49,247 nt of DNA, taken from positions 45,342 to 94,588 of the forward strand of contig WELA01006610.1 in assembly GCA_009602735.1 (NCBI GenBank), in the 5' to 3' direction. The notes beneath the pieces were generated by a model that worked only from the letters and a program-made list of their open reading frames with translations, was not told where the DNA came from and made no database searches. Positions 24,645 through 36,585 of this stretch are shown here, one piece after another. The number at the start of each line of letters is the position of its first letter. The first letter of the stretch is position 1. The position numbers and the translations under genes are program-made. This DNA is from Mesotaenium endlicherianum. Taxonomy: Eukaryota > Streptophyta > Zygnematophyceae > Zygnematales > Mesotaeniaceae.

Positions 24645-24985
24645 GTGCAAATACAGCCTACAGACACATTCACAAGTGCACGTGCACAAATGCACATCCA
24701 CACGCACACGCACACGCACCCAATAACACACTGACACACACAAATACCCATGCGCGCGCACACATGCATGCAAACAAACAAATGCACCCGCACATAATCA
24801 CTGAGACTGACTGACGCAGAGACAGACAAGCAGAACAACATCATCTGCGACATCTGGCGGAATCTTGTACATCAGCACGGACGCAGGGTTCGAGAGACGA
24901 GTGATGTACATTTCAGGTGTGACGACAGGTGGTGCCTGCTGCTGGCGTTTCTGCTGCTGTTGTTGTTGCCACTCCTGGCAGGCAC
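23545..24985. repeat. Direct duplication inside left arm, copy 2
   Basis: This is a direct repeat of the 20540-22560 block, with CTGCAAGCCCTCACCATGCA at 23821-23840 and the variant GTGACGACAGGTGGTGCCTG at 24919-24938. It is shorter than copy 1: it lacks much of the CA-rich centre and has a TC/AC compound microsatellite instead. Confidence 0.75.
24567..24645 (+). repeat. (TC)n-(AC)n compound microsatellite
   Basis: A TC run of about 50 bp is followed directly by an AC run, within copy 2 of the internal duplication. Confidence 0.85.
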
Positions 24986-25404
24986 TGGGTCCCTGGCGGG
25001 TGAGTATACGAGGCTGAGGCTGGAGCTGAAGATCGTAGCAACGGCGGGACGGGCCGGGCGGGGCAAGCAGCGCGTGGGTGTGTGCTCTTTAACATGACAG
25101 CTGGCTTGCACTTGAAGGTAGGGGCTGCGCGGATCCAGTGGAGAATCCAGCCGGGCCTTGCAATTGCGGCACCTTGCTGTAGCCCTCCTGCAGCCCTCCT
25201 GCAGCGCCAGGTGTCAGCCAAGCGGGGCACGTGTCAGCAGCCATTCAGCATCCGTAATTCAAGAGTGAGCATTGGAACATCGAGTGCGATGGTTTGGACT
25301 TCAGGTGCATGCTGAGGGTGCTGGACAACCAGCAGGATTAACAAGCTTAGACACCTGGCGCCAGCTGGCCAGCAACAGCTGGTCGGAGGATAGAACATGG
25401 TGAG

Positions 25405-25950
25405 GAAATATACCTGTCGGTGCCAGCTGGCGACATCTGGTACGTGGAGAGACGTAGCAAGGGCACCCTTGCTGGGGCCAGCTGGCTGGCCAAGAGGCGT
25501 CCTGAAGAGTATGCATCTTCTACTGTCTCAGTTGACAGGTGGAAGGCAACCGATGTATCCGAGTTTTCCGACCTGCTCGCATTCACATCAAGAAAAATGT
25601 ATACCGGAGGAAGTGCATGAGATGAGAGTAGAGATTGAAGGTAGGGGGCGCAAAATAACTGCAGGTCTGTACAAAGAGAAGGTGAAAATTCTACCTGGCA
25701 CCAGCTGGCCGCATCTGGTACACGGGAAGACGTAGCACAAACGCCCTTGCTGGGCCCAGCTGGTTGGTGAAGAGGCCGGTGTATCGAGGAGAGGTGTTCA
25801 TCTTCTACACATCATGATCTTAGCTAACAGGTGGATAGAGTAGGATGTACAAGAGGTTCTTTTCGACCTGCTCACAAATCCACGACAGCGAAGGTCGTCA
25901 GCCATTTAAAAATGCACAAGATAAGAGAAGGGATGAAGGCCAGGTGGCGT
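25405..25950. repeat. Two-copy tandem repeat with 278-bp spacing
   Basis: The two copies share CCAGCTGG followed by CATCTGGTAC, a GAAGACGTAGCA-like stretch, CCCTTGCTGGG, ACAGGTGGA and TTTCGACCTGCTC. The CCAGCTGG landmark is at 25423 and 25701. Copies are clearly diverged. Confidence 0.65.
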
Positions 25951-26429
25951 CAAACGAGGCCCCTGTCAGCGTCAGCAACAAAATTCGTGCAGAACTTCGG
26001 ATTCCATCTGCCTGGCCGACTTAAAGTAGCGCTGCTACTACAAAAAAATGACCCATGACAGCTATATGCCGGTCACTTAAGTGAGCACACAGCAAGACGT
26101 TGCACTTACCACGGCTGAAGCAGCTCACCTTACATTCGAAACTCATCACCTGGTATTCAATGTACCGGTAGAGCTCGTGTCATACGATGTCCTGGAAGCT
26201 GTTTTCACACACACAAGAAAAAGCAGGTGTCAGCACTTCATTTCCTTAAAGCCCCTCTCCCTCCCGCCCCCTCCACCCACACACACCTGAGAAAGCTTCC
26301 AGCAACTAACGGCCATCTCAGATATTCCAGGAAATACCTTACCAAAAGTGGGCGTAAGACCTCGGAGGCGTAAATGCGTGGAAAACGTGAGACGGAGGTT
26401 GTCTTATATATACCCCGTTGATAAGTATC

Positions 26430-26930
26430 TTCACGAGAAGTTAGCTTGCATTCTGGACATATGAGAGGGCTGCTACCAATTTAGCTCTGCCTTCTGGTTG
26501 GTGCTAAGACGGTCGCGGAGAACAGGGATATATTTCAAAGCTCTCGGAAGAGCCTGAAGAAGAGAGCTAGCGCTAGAGGGGAGATACAGGTGCTAAGTTT
26601 GCGAACGATGACATTAAGCTGTGTTTATGCCTTTCGTATATGTCGAGGGCGGGCTATATATGTGGGCAAAATGGGCATATGTGGGCATCTCGGGTACTCT
26701 CGAGGGCCTGCGCGACATCGACTTGTTTCAAAGAACAGTTGTCATTCACACGTGCCTTCTAAGTCTCTGCGTTACTTGCTCGTTGCGTCGGATCTTTTGA
26801 GATTCAACGGCCGACTCCGAATGATGCCAACGATCGCACGCCTGACTTGAAATGAGTTGTCTTGCGTTGACCAATGTCCAATCGTGCATTGCGGTCCATT
26901 CGGCGATGACTCATTTTCGACCATAGATGG
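26430..26930. repeat. Inner block of the left inverted arm
   Basis: About 500 bp match the reverse complement of about 44852-45365. The best stretch (about 26730-26781, starting AAAGAACAGTTGTCATTCAC) differs at about two positions from its partner. Other parts are diverged, with indels. Confidence 0.7.
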
Positions 26931-27818
26931 CTTCCCCCAGCTTCTTCCAGAAAGATGGTGCATTGATATAAATATGTTTATAAGCACCAAAATTATTAGC
27001 GACTTCACGTTACAGATGAAGGTCTTGTAGAAATACATGTCTTATATTGAAAGACACACTTCGACGTCAATCAAGCCAGACACATCTTGCAGCAATAAAT
27101 ATATAGCTTTTATGAGTCTTAAAACACTTTTCTCTGTTTGAATAAGGAGAACCTAATCCAGGGGTTGTTCATTCAATGAGAAAAGAGGCATTCATCAATA
27201 TTGGACATCTCCACAACTCATACCTTAACATCATGGAAAGAAAGAGAGGAGTGTACAACCATGGCTGCAAGTAATATACCAAATGTAGAATTGATGGAAT
27301 AGTATTAAGAGTAGCACGTCTTTCAATCATTGGACTTCAGGTCTAATTTCCAACTTCGATCCTCAGACCCAATTGAACGATACACACTAATTTATGAGTG
27401 TCCTTTTATCATGTTACATGTGTAAATTGGCTGGGTTAGCTGCACAACCTCTACCAAACAAAAACCTCAATAATCTTCACTAGAGAACGTGAGAAAGTAA
27501 TTCAGTGCTCGTGCGTGTAACATCCTAGCTCTTGAACTATTGTTATAAACGAATTCCACATCTCGTCCTTCATGATGACCAGGCCGGACAAAAGAGTTCT
27601 TGAACTTTTTCATAGAAGTGAAACTGGCAATCCAGAGAAAGACACGCCAATTTGACGTTCTTGATGGAATTTTTTCATGCATGTTGCACATAAGCGTATC
27701 CATACATGCAACGAGGGAGGTGAGGAAGTCCAACGAGCCAAGTGCTTGTAGATACTTTCCCTTATTCAGATGGTTATGATGCCAAGTATACACACGATTC
27801 AAAATCCTACTCCGCGTT
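26931..27818. other. Region downstream of CCT3
   Basis: This AT-rich stretch contains the CCT3 3' UTR. A 128-codon minus-strand ORF (27467-27853) overlaps the CCT3 stop in another frame and matches nothing I know. Confidence 0.55.
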
Positions 27819-30800
27819 TCACTCTGGGATTGCCCCTTCAGGATCGACGTCATCGCCTGTGTCTATATTCGTTGAGGTGGGGCCGCTTGGTGCCGCTTGC
27901 TTCTTCTTAATTCCACTCACAATGTCGTCAATTCTTAGAAGCATACACGAGGCTTCAATGGCAGTCTTAATCGTCTGCACCTTCACTGCATACGGCTCCC
28001 ACACCTGCCAACATTACCCACAAGCCAACTTGAACGGTTTCAGCACTTGCAACGTGTCAGCACACTCTTTTGGAGTAAACCGCCAGCGCCACGATGGGAG
28101 CAAAGAAGCGTAGAAATAACCTCACTCGAAGAAATTGCGCGCGAGACTGCAAGCAGAGCATCGAGAACGTGCTGTAGCGGCAATGCCTTTCTCAATGCCT
28201 ATGCAAATAACTCTCCTCGTAATGTTATGGCAGCCGCCTACCACAGGCCTCCATTTGTGACACCAACCAAACGACAAACCGTATCGCAGAAGGAACATGC
28301 AGCTCCCACAGGCAGCAGGGTATGACAGATGCGTAACTACACAGAAAGTTCTAAAATCATCTGTGTTTTGGACCCACCAATCAAGGACCTGACAACGGGG
28401 GCTCTAATCAGAAAGTCCTAGGCTCGTGACACCCCAACCCGGCTTTATGCCAGTGCTGTCTAGTGGACACCTTGACAATGAGAAGCAGAGGGCACTTTGC
28501 GACCAGTCAACTCAAGGAGGCATTATGACCCCTCAATCGAGGACATCCTTTGTACCAATGAGAATATTCAGGAAGTGCGTAGACAGGCGGGCAGGGCAGG
28601 AAGGCTCGTGGCGTTATGAGACTTGAGAGGCCTACCCCCAGCTCTTTGACGTCTGTGATGGCTCCCGTGTTGCCGTCGATGCCCACCGTCGTGTTCTCTC
28701 CACCCGCATGCTGCCATGCCACAGGAGGGGACCCACCCGCACAAACATTCACATACCACGAGTCAAAAACCGAGTCCGCAACCGGCAGGAGCCAGCAGCT
28801 GCCACACGCCAGGCCTCTCCGTCACCTAGTTTGGAACATAACTTAGACACGACGTCTTCACGGTGGCAGTGAGCAGCCAGTGCGTACATCGTATCCCAGA
28901 CTCAGTATAAAAACAGGATATGTAACGAGAACTACACATCTGCAGCCACAGCCACTCCGAGCTGCAGAGTATGCTAGTGGTACTCGCATGACAGATGTCC
29001 ATGTGTCGGCAAAGCTCAGCGACAGCCTCCAGATGCACGTGAGCTTCCCAGCCTGCCAGCATAGGCCATTTGGCCACTGCAGGGGACCCGCGACGTTGCA
29101 GGTGGCGCCAGCAGGAATGGCTGTTGAAAGAGCCAGCAGTAGCCAGCAAGCGGGAAAGAGCGATACATGCTGTAAACGGCGTGGCCTGCAGAATTCTCTA
29201 GACAGCTATTGACCATGGGAGAATCTAGAGCGGGCAGGCGCTCCTCCCCCTCGACCTTGCCGCCGCAAAACATCTTGGTGGCTCAGCTGCACGCACCTTA
29301 GCCTGGAGAGCCGTCATCGTGCGGATGACGTTGACTCCGCAGTTCTGAGCAAGCGTTCGCGGGATGACCTCCAGCCCCACGGCCACCGCACGGTACGGCC
29401 ACTGCAGCCCCCGGCCCCCCCCCCCCCAACACGGATCTCTGTCAGCATATGGCACCACTAAGGGAAAACGTGACTTGAAGGTAGGCTCAGCCGATAGCAG
29501 GGTGGGCGTTTTCCAAGGGGGCAGGAGCGCTTGATGGCGGCGGGCACTCTCTCCCTCTCTTGTGATTGCGCATTGTCGTTGTTTGCAGCTGGCGGAAGCT
29601 GAGGGGGCGGGGCTTCATGCTTGTGTTTGTCACCTTTGGCCTACATTAGCAATAAGTGCTTGTCCACAGCGACAAAAAAGGAGAGGAAGTGGCTGGTCCT
29701 CCTGCTGCTGAGGAAGAAGAAGGGGGAGAGAGGGAGGGGGTTGTGATCAATTTAAGCACAAAATGGCCCCAATCAGCTTATATTCACAATTCTATTCCAA
29801 CCTGAAAAGACTTGCAAGGCTGTAGTCACACAACCAAGACACATGCACCACACATATAAAGCACAAGTGGACCGCCAGACCGCCAGCCCATGCGCGAGGG
29901 TACGGCAACAGGCCGGAGTATACACAATCATACAAACGGAGGAAGAGGAGGAGCAGGGTGGCGAGAGGGCAGCAGTGCGTGAGAGAGGGCACAAAAACTG
30001 GAATGAGGGCTGGCATGCGTGCACCTGTTCAATGCCCTCAATGGATGCTGCCTTCTCCTTCAATGCAGCGGAAACCGACATCTCCACAGCTCCGCCTCCG
30101 GGTACCAGCTTGGGGTCCTGGAACACGTTCCTGGCGACTCCCATCGCATCCTGCCACATGTCACGCAGGCAGCACCCGGTGTCAGTATAGCCATGCCAGT
30201 TTTGAGCAGCTTGCAACATGGCATGGACAAAAACGAGCAGCCAATTTTCCTCTCTACAGGGCAGAGAGCAATTTCTTCTTGCACGCGCCCCAAGTGCATG
30301 CGCATCTCCTGGTATACTGCCAGAAGGAAACGGAGGGGGGGGGGGAGCAAGACTTACAAAGTAGATGCAAAAATAGAGCGCGGTTCCATGAGTGGAAGAG
30401 TAGGGTTTAGAAGAGGAGGGGAGTATCACATGTGTCAGATTTACAGCCCCCCCTTTATGACCTTGTGTACAAGGCGTTCTCTGCAGCAATATGACAACTG
30501 CGGCTATGCGTCTGCCGGGCACATCAGAGTGAAGATCGCCGGAGAGCCCTGCCCCAGCTCCAACCCTACTTCTAACCCTTTCCCAGCCCAGCCCAGGCTC
30601 TGAGAGGATGCAGGTACGTCTGTGCGTGTGTGTGAGAGGAGGAGAAAGAGGGGAGGGGGGGAAAGGNGGAGCACGGTGCACGCCTTGGGGTCGCGGCACT
30701 CGGTGATGAAGGAGAAGTACTCGTCGCCGATCTTCTGCACCTCGAACACGCCGGCGCGCGTGCCCACGTCGCTCTCCTGCAGCTCCTCCACGCGGTTCAC

Positions 30801-33800
30801 GATGGTGGCGCCCGTGGCGCGCGCGATGCGGTTGTTGTCGGTCTTGCGCACGCGCCGCACCGCGCTGATGCCCGCGCGGCTCAGGTAGTGCGCAGCCAGG
30901 TCGCTCAGGCCCTTCTCCGTGACCACCAGGTCGGGCTTGAAGGCCGCGATCTGCGTGCACACGCGCACGATGAAGTCCTCCTCCATCTTCAGCAGCGTTG
31001 CCCTGCAGCACCAGCACCAGCACCAGCAGCATAAGCAGCAGCCATCTCATTAGCAGCAGCAGTAACAGCAGTAGCAGCGCAGTTGCAGCCGTCGCGTAAG
31101 CAGCTGTAACTGCAGAGCAGCCGCAGCAGCAGCACCACCAATCAGAGCCGTTGCATTAGCTGCTACGCAGACGCTAATGCGGCACAGGAGCCACAAGAGA
31201 ACAGCAGCACACGCGTGCACAGGCGCGGGCGCGCACGCAGCCGAGAGAAATAAGCTCACTGTCGCCTCCACTGCTGCTTTTCATGAGCTGCTTGCTGCCA
31301 GGAGTTCAGGAGTTTTTATATTATTCCAAGTGATGAGCTTTTTCACAAGTGGAGCACGGGAAAGCCACCAGAGCAACAACAAGAGTACTCCTGTGTGTGT
31401 ATGTGTATGTGTGTGTGGAAGTGAGAAAGAGAAGGGTGAGAGCGAGGAGGGGCAGACCGGGCGGGGGCGGCGCGCAGGGGGGGGGGGGGTTTGTGAGAGA
31501 GGAGAAACAGGGAGACCTAGCGCACGCACCAGTCCTCCTCCTTAAGGAGCTCCACATTGGTCATGTTCTCGCCCTTCTTGTACTCCAGAGCCGAGTCCAG
31601 CAGGATGATGCGTGGGTTCACAATCTTCCGCCGCATCTTCCCGGGCGCCACGACGTCCTTGTTAATCATCACGCCAGACAGCACCCGGCAGTCCTCGATC
31701 CTGCCACCTGGCAGCTTCTCAATCTTGGCGTACTGCTTGATGTCGACCTCCCACCGGCCGTCCCCGATGTCCTGGGCCACCGTCTGCACGGCATCCAGTG
31801 CCAGCTCCTGCGCACGCAGAGGAACGCCAGATGTGCACGTTTCAGCTTAACATGCAGCGCAGCCCGCACAGCAGCACAACAGACCACCACAACGGCCATC
31901 ACTCGCTGCTGCTTCTATACGTAAGATTACAACTATGTCAGAGCAAAAAGGGGNNNNNNNNNNNNNNNNNNNNNNNNNNNNNNNNNNNNNNNGGGGGGGG
32001 AGAGGGGGACGCACTGCCATAAGGGAGCCGAAGCGGGTGGTGAACTTGGTGCCGATGCAGCTCTGCACGATGTTGAGCATCTGCTGCCCTGTCGTCGTTA
32101 TTGTCGTCGTCAGGAGGCAGACGCACGCACGGGTGCGCACACACACGCGCGCACACAGCAGAGCACTGCATGTTAGTCTAGAAGTGCGTGAGGGCAAACG
32201 TGAGATCACAAACAACATCCAAGATCATCTTAGACATGCCAATAAGAACATCGCCTCTGCCTGAGCTATGCCACTAGCATCCTACGAGATTCTGAAGAGA
32301 GAAGAAATGAGCACATTCTAAAGCACAAGCATCATCTTCTTGGTTCCTTGCACTTGAAAAATCGTGTGGAGGGGAGCAAAGAGGCCCCCAAAGGTGTGCG
32401 CTACGTACTGTTGTTGGTGTCAATGGGGAAGGAAATCTTGTCGATGATGGCAATGGCGTCGTCCAAAGCCCTCATGTAGGCTGCAGCAGTCGGCCAGACA
32501 CGCCACGTCAGAGGCTTGCAAACTAGGACCATGCAATAGCTGGTCAACCTCAGGCTCAACCCTTGATGACATCTTGGCCGGCCACAAAGTGGACAAGAGG
32601 GCAAAGCTCTGCCTCCCAGGAGCACGACAAGAAGGATCGGCCCTCAGCAACAACCAAAGATCAGAAAGGGGGGAAGAAGGACCCGGCACAGCTTGAAAGG
32701 GCAATCAACAGCATACAGACTAGCACCCACGCCTAGTGCTATTGCCGCATGATCTGGAACACAGAGCTACTTCTTCATGCAAACCCAGGCCTCTAACTAA
32801 ACCACCAGGATGAAAATTGCATGGACTACTCCAACATGATGACAAGGACAGCTCAGCTGCTCGCCCTCCCCACTGGCCATGACGACCAGCAGCATTCTTT
32901 CTTGTGTGCATATTCACAAGAATGGCCTCCACCATGGAACATACACAGCAAGGGACGAAGAGCGCCAAGCTATTTCATGGTCAACCCTCCCACCCACCCA
33001 GCATCCATCATCATCCCGAGGACTGGAGAAATCTCAGACCACAACCAAACGGCGGCTGAAACATGAATCGGAGTCCGTCAAGCGACAACGCCCGTTGGCT
33101 AGCTCCCTCGTGGAAAAGACATCTGGCGATGGATGAGAGAGCGGACCTCTACAGATGACAGTGGGGTGGAAGTGCTTGTCCAGGAATGGCTCCGCTTGCT
33201 GCAGCATTTCTCCAGCTGAAGAGAGAAAGAGAAGCCCCTGTCAGCCCCCCCTCCTCGACTGCCACAAGCATGTAGCTGCTGGCCCAAGACTCGGCGCTGA
33301 TATTACTGACCGCGTGCTCATATCCGCGCTACCAGCAACAGTGTAGAAGAAAAGAATGCTACTGCCAGCCAGCATGCTTTCCTCACCCAGGAGGTTGGTT
33401 TGATGCTCATATATACAATGGTTAATGAGGATGACGGTGATGTAGCAACACCATGGAAAACCACTTTCAAATAATGCAGTCATATATGTCACTTTCCTTC
33501 CCAGAAGTGCCCCCATGCCTTCTCCAAAATGCCCAACTCCTTGCTGCCTCCTCAAGCTGCCCCTTATCTCAGCACAAGTATATTGTAATCCCCTGCCACC
33601 TGATACACTCTCCGTAGAAGCTCCAGTTTTAAAACCCAAATCTATGCGCCTGGGGCCATTCTGCGAGGGAGTGGAGGTGCCCTGACTGATGAGCATGAGG
33701 GAGTTGCAATGCATGCGCGGCTCTAAGCTTGCGCAACGTGCAGAGGTATGGTCAGCTCTGGAGCTCTAGCAGCAGGGCCCGAGAGTCACAGAGCTTGCCC

Positions 33801-35543
33801 TGACCTTGGATTGGCTCATTGTGGCAGAAGCATGCCATAGAGTAGCTCTCTTGTGCTGCCACTCCTGAAGCTAAAGGGCGAGTTCTAAGATCTGCCAAAG
33901 TTGGAGATCTTCGAATGGAGACTCGGCGGAACAGGTTTTAAGAATACTGATGGCCACCTTCAAAAGTATGTGCTACACCTGCAGCATTGCCCTCGCTTAC
34001 CCTCTTAAGTGCACCAGGCGAAGGTAGGCACGTGGACATGTGGTGGAGACGGGATCATGTCTTTGGGGTGGGGTCAGCGGAGAGGGTGGGGAGTGGGGGA
34101 GGCGTACTGACCTAGGATGATGACAGAAGTCGTCCCATCTCCCACTTCTTCATCTTGCGTTCGACTCAGCTCTATCATAGACTGTCCCCCCCTCAACCGG
34201 GTGCCCCTCACATAGTAAGAAACCAGGCACACAAATGCTATAATTCCATCTTCAGTGCTTACAATCCCACTAGTTGAGCATGGCATCCGCCAGAGCATCA
34301 TACTTGATTAGTAGAAACACCTAATTTGCACAAGAGAGCACTTTAAGGCCAAAACCCTCCAACCTACAGCCCACACTTTAGCCCCTGCAGCGATATATGC
34401 ACACTCTAGGGTAGCTCCTTGACCCTACAGCAGAGATGTGACGGGGAGTCAAGCATACCTTTGCGGCTGGATGGCTGACATCGATTTCTCTCAAGATGGC
34501 ATTCCCGTCATTTGTGAGCACAATTCCTGTTCATGGAGCCCCCATCACAGGAGGTCTCAGTGGACTGCCCTAGGCAGGTGCAGAAGGCATGCCAGGTACT
34601 GCAGCTCGAAGTTTCTTCTCTACTGCACTACTAAGTTCCGAACATGATGGAAGTTGCCAGCAACTTCTAACTCTTTACTGAAACTCGAAAATACTTGCAT
34701 AGGCTTAGTAGTCTTGCTATGCCGAAGTTAAAAATAACAGAATACCCCATCTGCTCGTAGCCCAACTGTTGCTCCCCTGGCAACTGCCAGTAAAATTCCA
34801 TAGTGGCCTTAACCCTCCCTTAAAGGTGCATTTCGTAACACAAAAGTATATATAACTTCAAGTAAAGTCTAGATGAGTAAGCTGGCCTTCCCACTCTGGC
34901 TGTACATATGCTTGTAGCACACAGCCGCGCCTACAACTTCAGAGTCGGAGTTTTCTGACACAGTTTTCCCCTTCTGCAGGAAACGCTCCAGGTTGCTGCC
35001 CCTTCGTTTCGTATCCATGCAGAGGGGCTAAGAGCTGAAATTGACCTGCAACTACAATGCATGCCCTTGTGGTGAAGGTCGGATGAAGAGATGACTGAGA
35101 TTTCAAATGGGTGAAGATATACCTCCAGTTGCATCCAGAAGCATTTTCAACATGGATCTGGGACCCAGAGTGGTTCTTATAATGTCAGCTACCGTCTGCA
35201 ACAAAGAATATAACACCTCAATCAGCGTGATGCTTGCGCTGAACCAGCTAGACAATTAAGTATAATTAGGTCCAGCTCATAAAGCAGCACCACCTCTGTA
35301 AGGGGGGAAGTGGACAAATCGGCTTGCAAATGTAGTTCGTGAACTACCTTGGCAGCAGCTATATTTCCTTGCTGAGCTTTTCTCCCAGACTCTCGCTTTG
35401 TGTTTTGATCTGCACAACATGAGGACGTATTTCAGCGCAGAACATGCTACAACTGTCCGTTCCCTCCGCAATCCGTAACTCTCAAAATAAACCAGGAAGT
35501 TAATGAAAGAGGACCTACTCAGGACTAACATAGGGGACTGCAT
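27819..35543 (-). CDS. CCT3: T-complex protein 1 subunit gamma (chaperonin CCT3), 14 exons visible, one coding segment lost at an assembly N
   Basis: CCT3 is one of eight subunits of the cytosolic TRiC/CCT chaperonin, which folds actin, tubulin and other proteins with ATP. Minus-strand exons: 35543-35519, 35409-35348, 35195-35123, 34526-34459, 34181-34112, 33215-33147, 32480-32409, 32088-32015, 31807-31530, 31002-30668 (truncated), 30150-30025, 29401-29297, 28710-28636 and 28004-27819 (TGA). Phases match at every junction up to the truncation. Signatures: RTTLGPRSMLKMLL near residue 36, ILREIDVSHPAAK near 64, QDEEVGDGTTS at about 85-95, RKTDNNRIARATGA, PGGGAVE and the C-terminal LLRIDDIVSGIKKK. 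Exon 10 breaks at N 30667 just after ACTVL, and about 18 residues expected before DAMGVARN are missing. Including them gives about 556 residues, the usual family length. Introns also hold a 39-N gap at 31954-31992. Confidence 0.96.
30667..30667. other. Single N = hidden gap inside CCT3
   Basis: The conserved sequence stops within a codon at this N, and the family-conserved segment that should follow is found nowhere in the intron. A G run adjoins it on the plus strand. It behaves as an unsized gap. Confidence 0.75.
31954..31992. other. Assembly gap (39 N)
   Basis: The N run lies in the CCT3 intron between exons 8 and 9, bordered by G runs. Exons on both sides join in phase, so no coding sequence seems lost. 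Confidence 0.95.
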
Positions 35544-36585
35544 GTTTGCCCGCTGCTTCTTCCCTAGTGAAGTCTTTGACGATTAGCGCTGCTAAAGTTC
35601 TAATTACAAGAAGTACTTCAAGTCACAGTAATGACCGTTATGACGACAGAAAGTATTGCCACAAGTGTTGCTGCGAAGTTGTAAATTCAAGGCACTTGCT
35701 GTGCACTTAATCTGTTTACACCAGTTTACACCGAAAGATTGCATGAAGAATTGGGGGCTTAGGAGGGGGTTTGCCAGGGGTTATTCAATTTAATGCACTA
35801 AACGAACCCCCAATAGAACACCAGTAAAACGCATTGACCCAAACCTCCCCTCGTCGAAAGGAGTTGTACAAATTGTACAAAGGTACACGCTCTAATCACA
35901 AGTTGGCGCTTTGCAGTCAACGCGCGAGCTGCTTAGCAGTTACGAGGGACCTCAATTGCAATCGGTTGTAATTCATGGAAGTTTTTTTCACGTATTCGCA
36001 CCCGTTTGTAGGCCTCTGCCGAGGTTCTGACTCACATGATATCCAAAAGCATCCATACATCATCACTGGTCAGAATTCACCACAAACTCATAGTTATTTC
36101 TTATCCACCATTGCTCGACCATTTTCCTCTCTACGTCTGGAGTTGTCACTCGAATACATGTGCGCACTTTTTGTATCTTCTTCCACTTTTTGAATGCTGA
36201 AGGTTGCGGCCATTTTTAATAAGTGTAGAGGCGTCTGACTTGACATGGAAGGCTAGCACTGCGCATGTCAGTTACAGATAGGGCATTTGGCGCTTGTTTA
36301 CTCACATGTATGGGGGCTGCAGCATGGGGCGCTGGAGCAAACGAGTATGTGAATGGTAACTGCTGCATCATGCATCAGAAGCTTGTGCTGAAGGACGGAT
36401 TCGAGTTTGCTGCATAGAAAGTGACAAACGCGTACTCCCTTGCAGAGTGGACCTTGGGACGTGCCGAGTATACTTTCATCTCTACACCTTGGGCAAAAGG
36501 GGAGGTCCTGCGTACATATTTAGCATACTTGTGGATGGTGGGCAGTCACTTGGCCACATTCTTTTGATTACTAGACGGGTTGAGA
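35544..36585. promoter_or_regulatory. Divergent intergenic region between CCT3 and the TBC gene
   Basis: CCT3 starts leftward at 35543 and the TBC gene runs rightward from about 36586, so about 1 kb holds both 5' regions. An AG at 36445 (CCCTTGCAG) could be a splice acceptor for an unrecognised 5' exon of the TBC gene. No certain promoter element is identified. Confidence 0.5.

Larger units (their letters stand above)
18840..26930. repeat. Composite repeat, left arm of a large inverted pair
   Basis: Blocks in order: polypyrimidine (to about 19360), ATAACC-type minisatellite (19370-19720), a block ending near 20230, GC-rich blocks, CA and GACT microsatellites, a block with GTGACGACAGGTGGCGCCTG at 22465-22484, further blocks, and an AT-richer block at about 26430-26930. 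The same blocks occur in reverse orientation and reverse order at 44852-49247. The arm also contains an internal direct duplication. No reverse transcriptase, transposase or other transposon protein is recognisable. Confidence 0.75.

Noticed and set aside
27467..27853. 128-codon minus-strand ORF downstream of CCT3
   Set aside because: It overlaps the CCT3 terminal exon in another frame and lies in the probable 3' UTR; no family recognised.
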